Shown: piece after piece, positions 4,193 to 6,240 of the stretch | How positions within the stretch are numbered: position 1 is the first letter of the stretch | Layout of the letters: every line of letters starts with the position of its first letter | Assembly: GCA_001310715.1 (NCBI GenBank) | Contig: BAXV01000130.1 | Coordinates: 1 to 6,240, forward strand | Length of the DNA: 6,240 nucleotides | Source of the DNA: Pseudovibrio sp. JCM 19062 | GTDB lineage: Bacteria > Pseudomonadota > Alphaproteobacteria > Rhizobiales > Stappiaceae | Reading direction: 5' to 3' | Position numbers and translations under genes: made by a program | The notes under the pieces: generated by a model | Told to the model about the DNA's origin: nothing | Seen by the model: the letters and a program-made list of their open reading frames with translations, nothing else | Databases searched by the model: none

Positions 4193-6240
4193 ATGTTCAT
4201 AAGGTCGTCGTCGCGCAAAAACGATCCTCGCAGTATTAGCTTAGCCACCATCACGATTGTCGCTTCAACCCTAGCCAGTACCTCAGCCGCTATCAGCGCA
4301 GATACTGTGATCAGCGCCCCTCAGGGCACTGCGGTCACTCTGGGAGAAGATGGCACTGTCACCGTTACCAGCACAGGTAGCATAACGGTTGACCCCGGGA
4401 CGGTTGCCATTGATGCCGGTTTCTTTAACAGTGAAATTGTCCTCTTTGGCCCGGTTTCCGCAGACGACAGTCCCTTAATTGGCAGCGTAAGTACATCTTA
4501 CAGGGTGGAGAGGATTACAACATTCTCAATGTCCACGAAGGGGGCGATATTTCTGCGAGCGGTGGTGGTGGGTTCATCACTCACACGGGAGTAGTCCAGT
4601 TCAGCAATGGAGCGGGGGAAGCCGACAATACGATCTTTCTGGAAGACGCTTCAATTAGCGCTACGTCTGATGCTTTCTTAGCCAGAGGAATAGTGCAAGA
4701 CACTACCTCGGGCGATAACATTGTGGAATTCGGTTCTAATGGGCATATTTTCGCAACCGGGAATATTGCCGCCCGTGCCACTGGAACATATCAGGAAAGT
4801 GACGAAGGCGATAACACTCTAAAGATCGGACCAGGTGGCACCGTAACCGCTACCGCTGCGGGAGAGGCAAGGGCAATAGAGCAGCGCCACACTACCGCAG
4901 GCGATAATACTGTCCTGATCGGATCAAATGTGGCCTTAAAGGTCACCGCAGGCATAGGCGCGCGTGGAATATTTCAGCAAGTTCTCAATGACGAGAACAC
5001 TGTCGAGATCGGAGAAAATGGGACCTTAACCGTTACCGCAGCGGGAGAGGCCCGTGGAATACTTCAGGCCGCTATCCTGGGCACTAGCAACATCCTGATC
5101 GGATCAAATGGAAGAATATCCGTCACTGGAAGCACAGTTGTAGAAGGAATAAGGCAAAGCACAAACTCTGGGACCAATACGGGTGTGTACGGAGCGGGAA
5201 CACGAATAGATGTAAATGCCCTGACGGGTGATTCTGCTGCAATTATCCAGAATGCTTTTTTTTGAAATAAAGAATGTTTTTGGTGCAAACGCACAGATCA
5301 CTGCTAATGCCGCAAATGATGCTTTTGGCATCGATCAAGAATCGACTGAACGAGTTGCCAGCACAACCTTCGGCTCAGGTGCACATATTAGTGTTACAGG
5401 GGGCAACGACGCTATAGGCATCAACCAACGCTCAACTGATAACAGGTTTGCTTTAGGAGAGAACTCTGTCGTTCGTGTTGTGGCAGGAAACAATGGCACT
5501 GGCCTGCGACAACGGCCTCGCGCGATTCCAAATGTGAACAAAGCAGTCATTCAGGCAAATAGCCGCATAAACGTTGTAGCGGGTGGGATTGCAGTCGGCA
5601 TCTCAAGTAGCACAACAACTACCAATCCTTCATTCCTTACTCTCGAGCACGGTGTCAATGTTTCCGCATCAGGCAACACAGCCTTCGGTGTTAGTGCCAC
5701 AGCAAGCAATTTAAAGTTGCTAAACAGCGGTAGGGTCTCCGCCACCTCAACCAACGCAGCCCCCATGTCTTATGGGTTCGTATGATTGGGGACGCCAACA
5801 ATTTCGTAAACCACGGCAGCGTGGTTGCTGATCTGGCAGCCGACAGCTACGCCATTATGATGGATGGTGACAACAACATGCTGTCGCTGCTCACCTATCC
5901 CGTCATTCAGGGGCAGATCATATTCGGCAATGAGAGTGGTGGGTTCGGGAGCGGCAATACTCTGCTCGTCGGTCGCGGCTTTGATGCGGCCTTTACAGTG
6001 GGCGCAAATCCAGCTCAGCTGACCGTTTTAGGGCAGGGCCAGTCCCTGACGGTCAACCAGATCGGCACCAATCTGCTCAAGGTTGTTTCCATAAGCTCCG
6101 AAGACTTCTTCAGAGCTTCAAGCGTGCGTATGACGGATGACCTGATCCGCTTCCTGCAACAGGAAATCACCACCCGTGGCTCAAGAACCGCCAGTTCCTC
6201 AATCAGGACAACGGTCTCATTCAGGATTTCTGGTTTGATG
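4193..6240 (+). CDS. Autotransporter-like surface protein, beta-solenoid passenger, 3' end outside window, three to four frame breaks
   Basis: The product begins MFIRSSSRKNDPRSISLATI followed by a hydrophobic stretch to SAAISA, a long-type signal peptide probably cut before DTVIS. A Thr/Ser/Gly/Val-rich passenger follows, with about 14 units of some 30 residues (N-T/I-V-x-I/F-G-x-N-G-x-hydrophobic ... A-x-GI-x-Q), typical of a right-handed beta-solenoid. The last part (FGSGNTLLVGRGFDAAFTVG, then DFFRASSVRMTDDLIRFLQQ) resembles the stretch before an autotransporter barrel; the barrel itself is not in the window. Frame breaks: GGG at 4503-4505 needs one more base (STSYR-GGEDYNILNVHEGG), T8 at 5256-5263 needs one fewer (QNAFFEIKNVFGANAQI), and GGG at 5774-5776 needs one more (MSYGVRMIGDANNF). 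A fourth is probable at 6170-6182. The repeat period carries across each break, which supports one original gene. Binding target or role is unknown; adhesion is only a family-level guess. Confidence 0.
4621..5879 (+). repeat. About 14 degenerate beta-solenoid units in the autotransporter passenger
   Basis: Unit starts include DNIVEFGSNG, DNTLKIGPGG, DNTVLIGSNV, ENTVEIGENG, TSNILIGSNG, then NVFGANAQIT, NRFALGENSV, LKLLNSGRVS and ANNFVNHGSV, spaced by about 26-33 residues. Many units end in GI-x-Q (ARGIVQ, ARGIFQ, ARGILQ, EGIRQ, FGIDQ, IGINQ). The DNA keeps traces of duplication: an exact 18-bp match at 4913-4930 and 5093-5110, 180 bp (two units) apart, and similar blocks encoding VTAAGEARGI at about 4849 and 5032. 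The first units are most alike and the later ones diverge. Confidence 0.
5256..5263 (+). repeat. T8 homopolymer tract at a frame break in the autotransporter passenger
   Basis: With eight T the frame reads QNAFFLK and stops at 5268-5270. With seven it reads QNAFFEIKNVFGANAQ and carries the solenoid repeats onward for another 500 bases. It is the only break in the window needing one base fewer rather than one more. It may be a sequencing error, a phase-variation tract or a slippage site. Confidence 0.

Noticed and set aside
1..6240. CRISPR array, tRNA, rRNA or complete insertion sequence
   Set aside because: Searched by eye on both strands. The only repeats are protein-coding units and homopolymers, without regular spacers, cloverleaf folds or element ends.

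Overview
The window reads as accessory, surface-oriented DNA of a Gram-negative bacterium. An alphaproteobacterium is the best guess, because HAF-repeat proteins, large autotransporters and LysE-type exporters often occur together there. No rRNA, tRNA or housekeeping marker is present, so the lineage is not fixed.

Layout: (1) 1-1262, minus strand, an exported protein of seven HAF repeats with a Pro/Glu/Thr linker running off the left edge. (2) 1263-2020, an AT-rich divergent intergenic region with a G10 tract, small palindromes and one tiny ORF with a good ribosome binding site. (3) 2021-2794, plus strand, a secreted HAD-family acid phosphatase/5'-nucleotidase of the e(P4) / class C type. (4) 2795-2980, a potentially structured 3' region ending in a clear intrinsic terminator. 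(5) 3091-3716, minus strand, a LysE/RhtB-family exporter. (6) 3717-4192, a second divergent intergenic region. (7) 4193 to the right edge, plus strand, the signal peptide and beta-solenoid passenger of an autotransporter-like protein whose barrel would lie beyond the window.

The dominant oddity is that all four recognisable genes are broken by single-base frame changes: nine well supported and one probable. Each time the protein resumes in another frame with no lost sense. Eight of the ten can be repaired by adding one base inside a short homopolymer or at its edge, and a ninth by adding one near a GG pair. The exception is a T8 tract that needs one base fewer. This looks more like homopolymer errors in the sequence than four independently decaying genes. 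The A8 and T8 tracts inside two surface-protein genes could instead be real slippage (phase-variation) tracts.

The genes do not form an operon: their strands alternate (-, +, -, +). Three products are predicted to be exported (HAF protein, phosphatase, autotransporter) and one is an inner-membrane exporter. I see no new multi-gene system. The least explained pieces are the structured 3' element near 2837-2980 and the homopolymer tracts.
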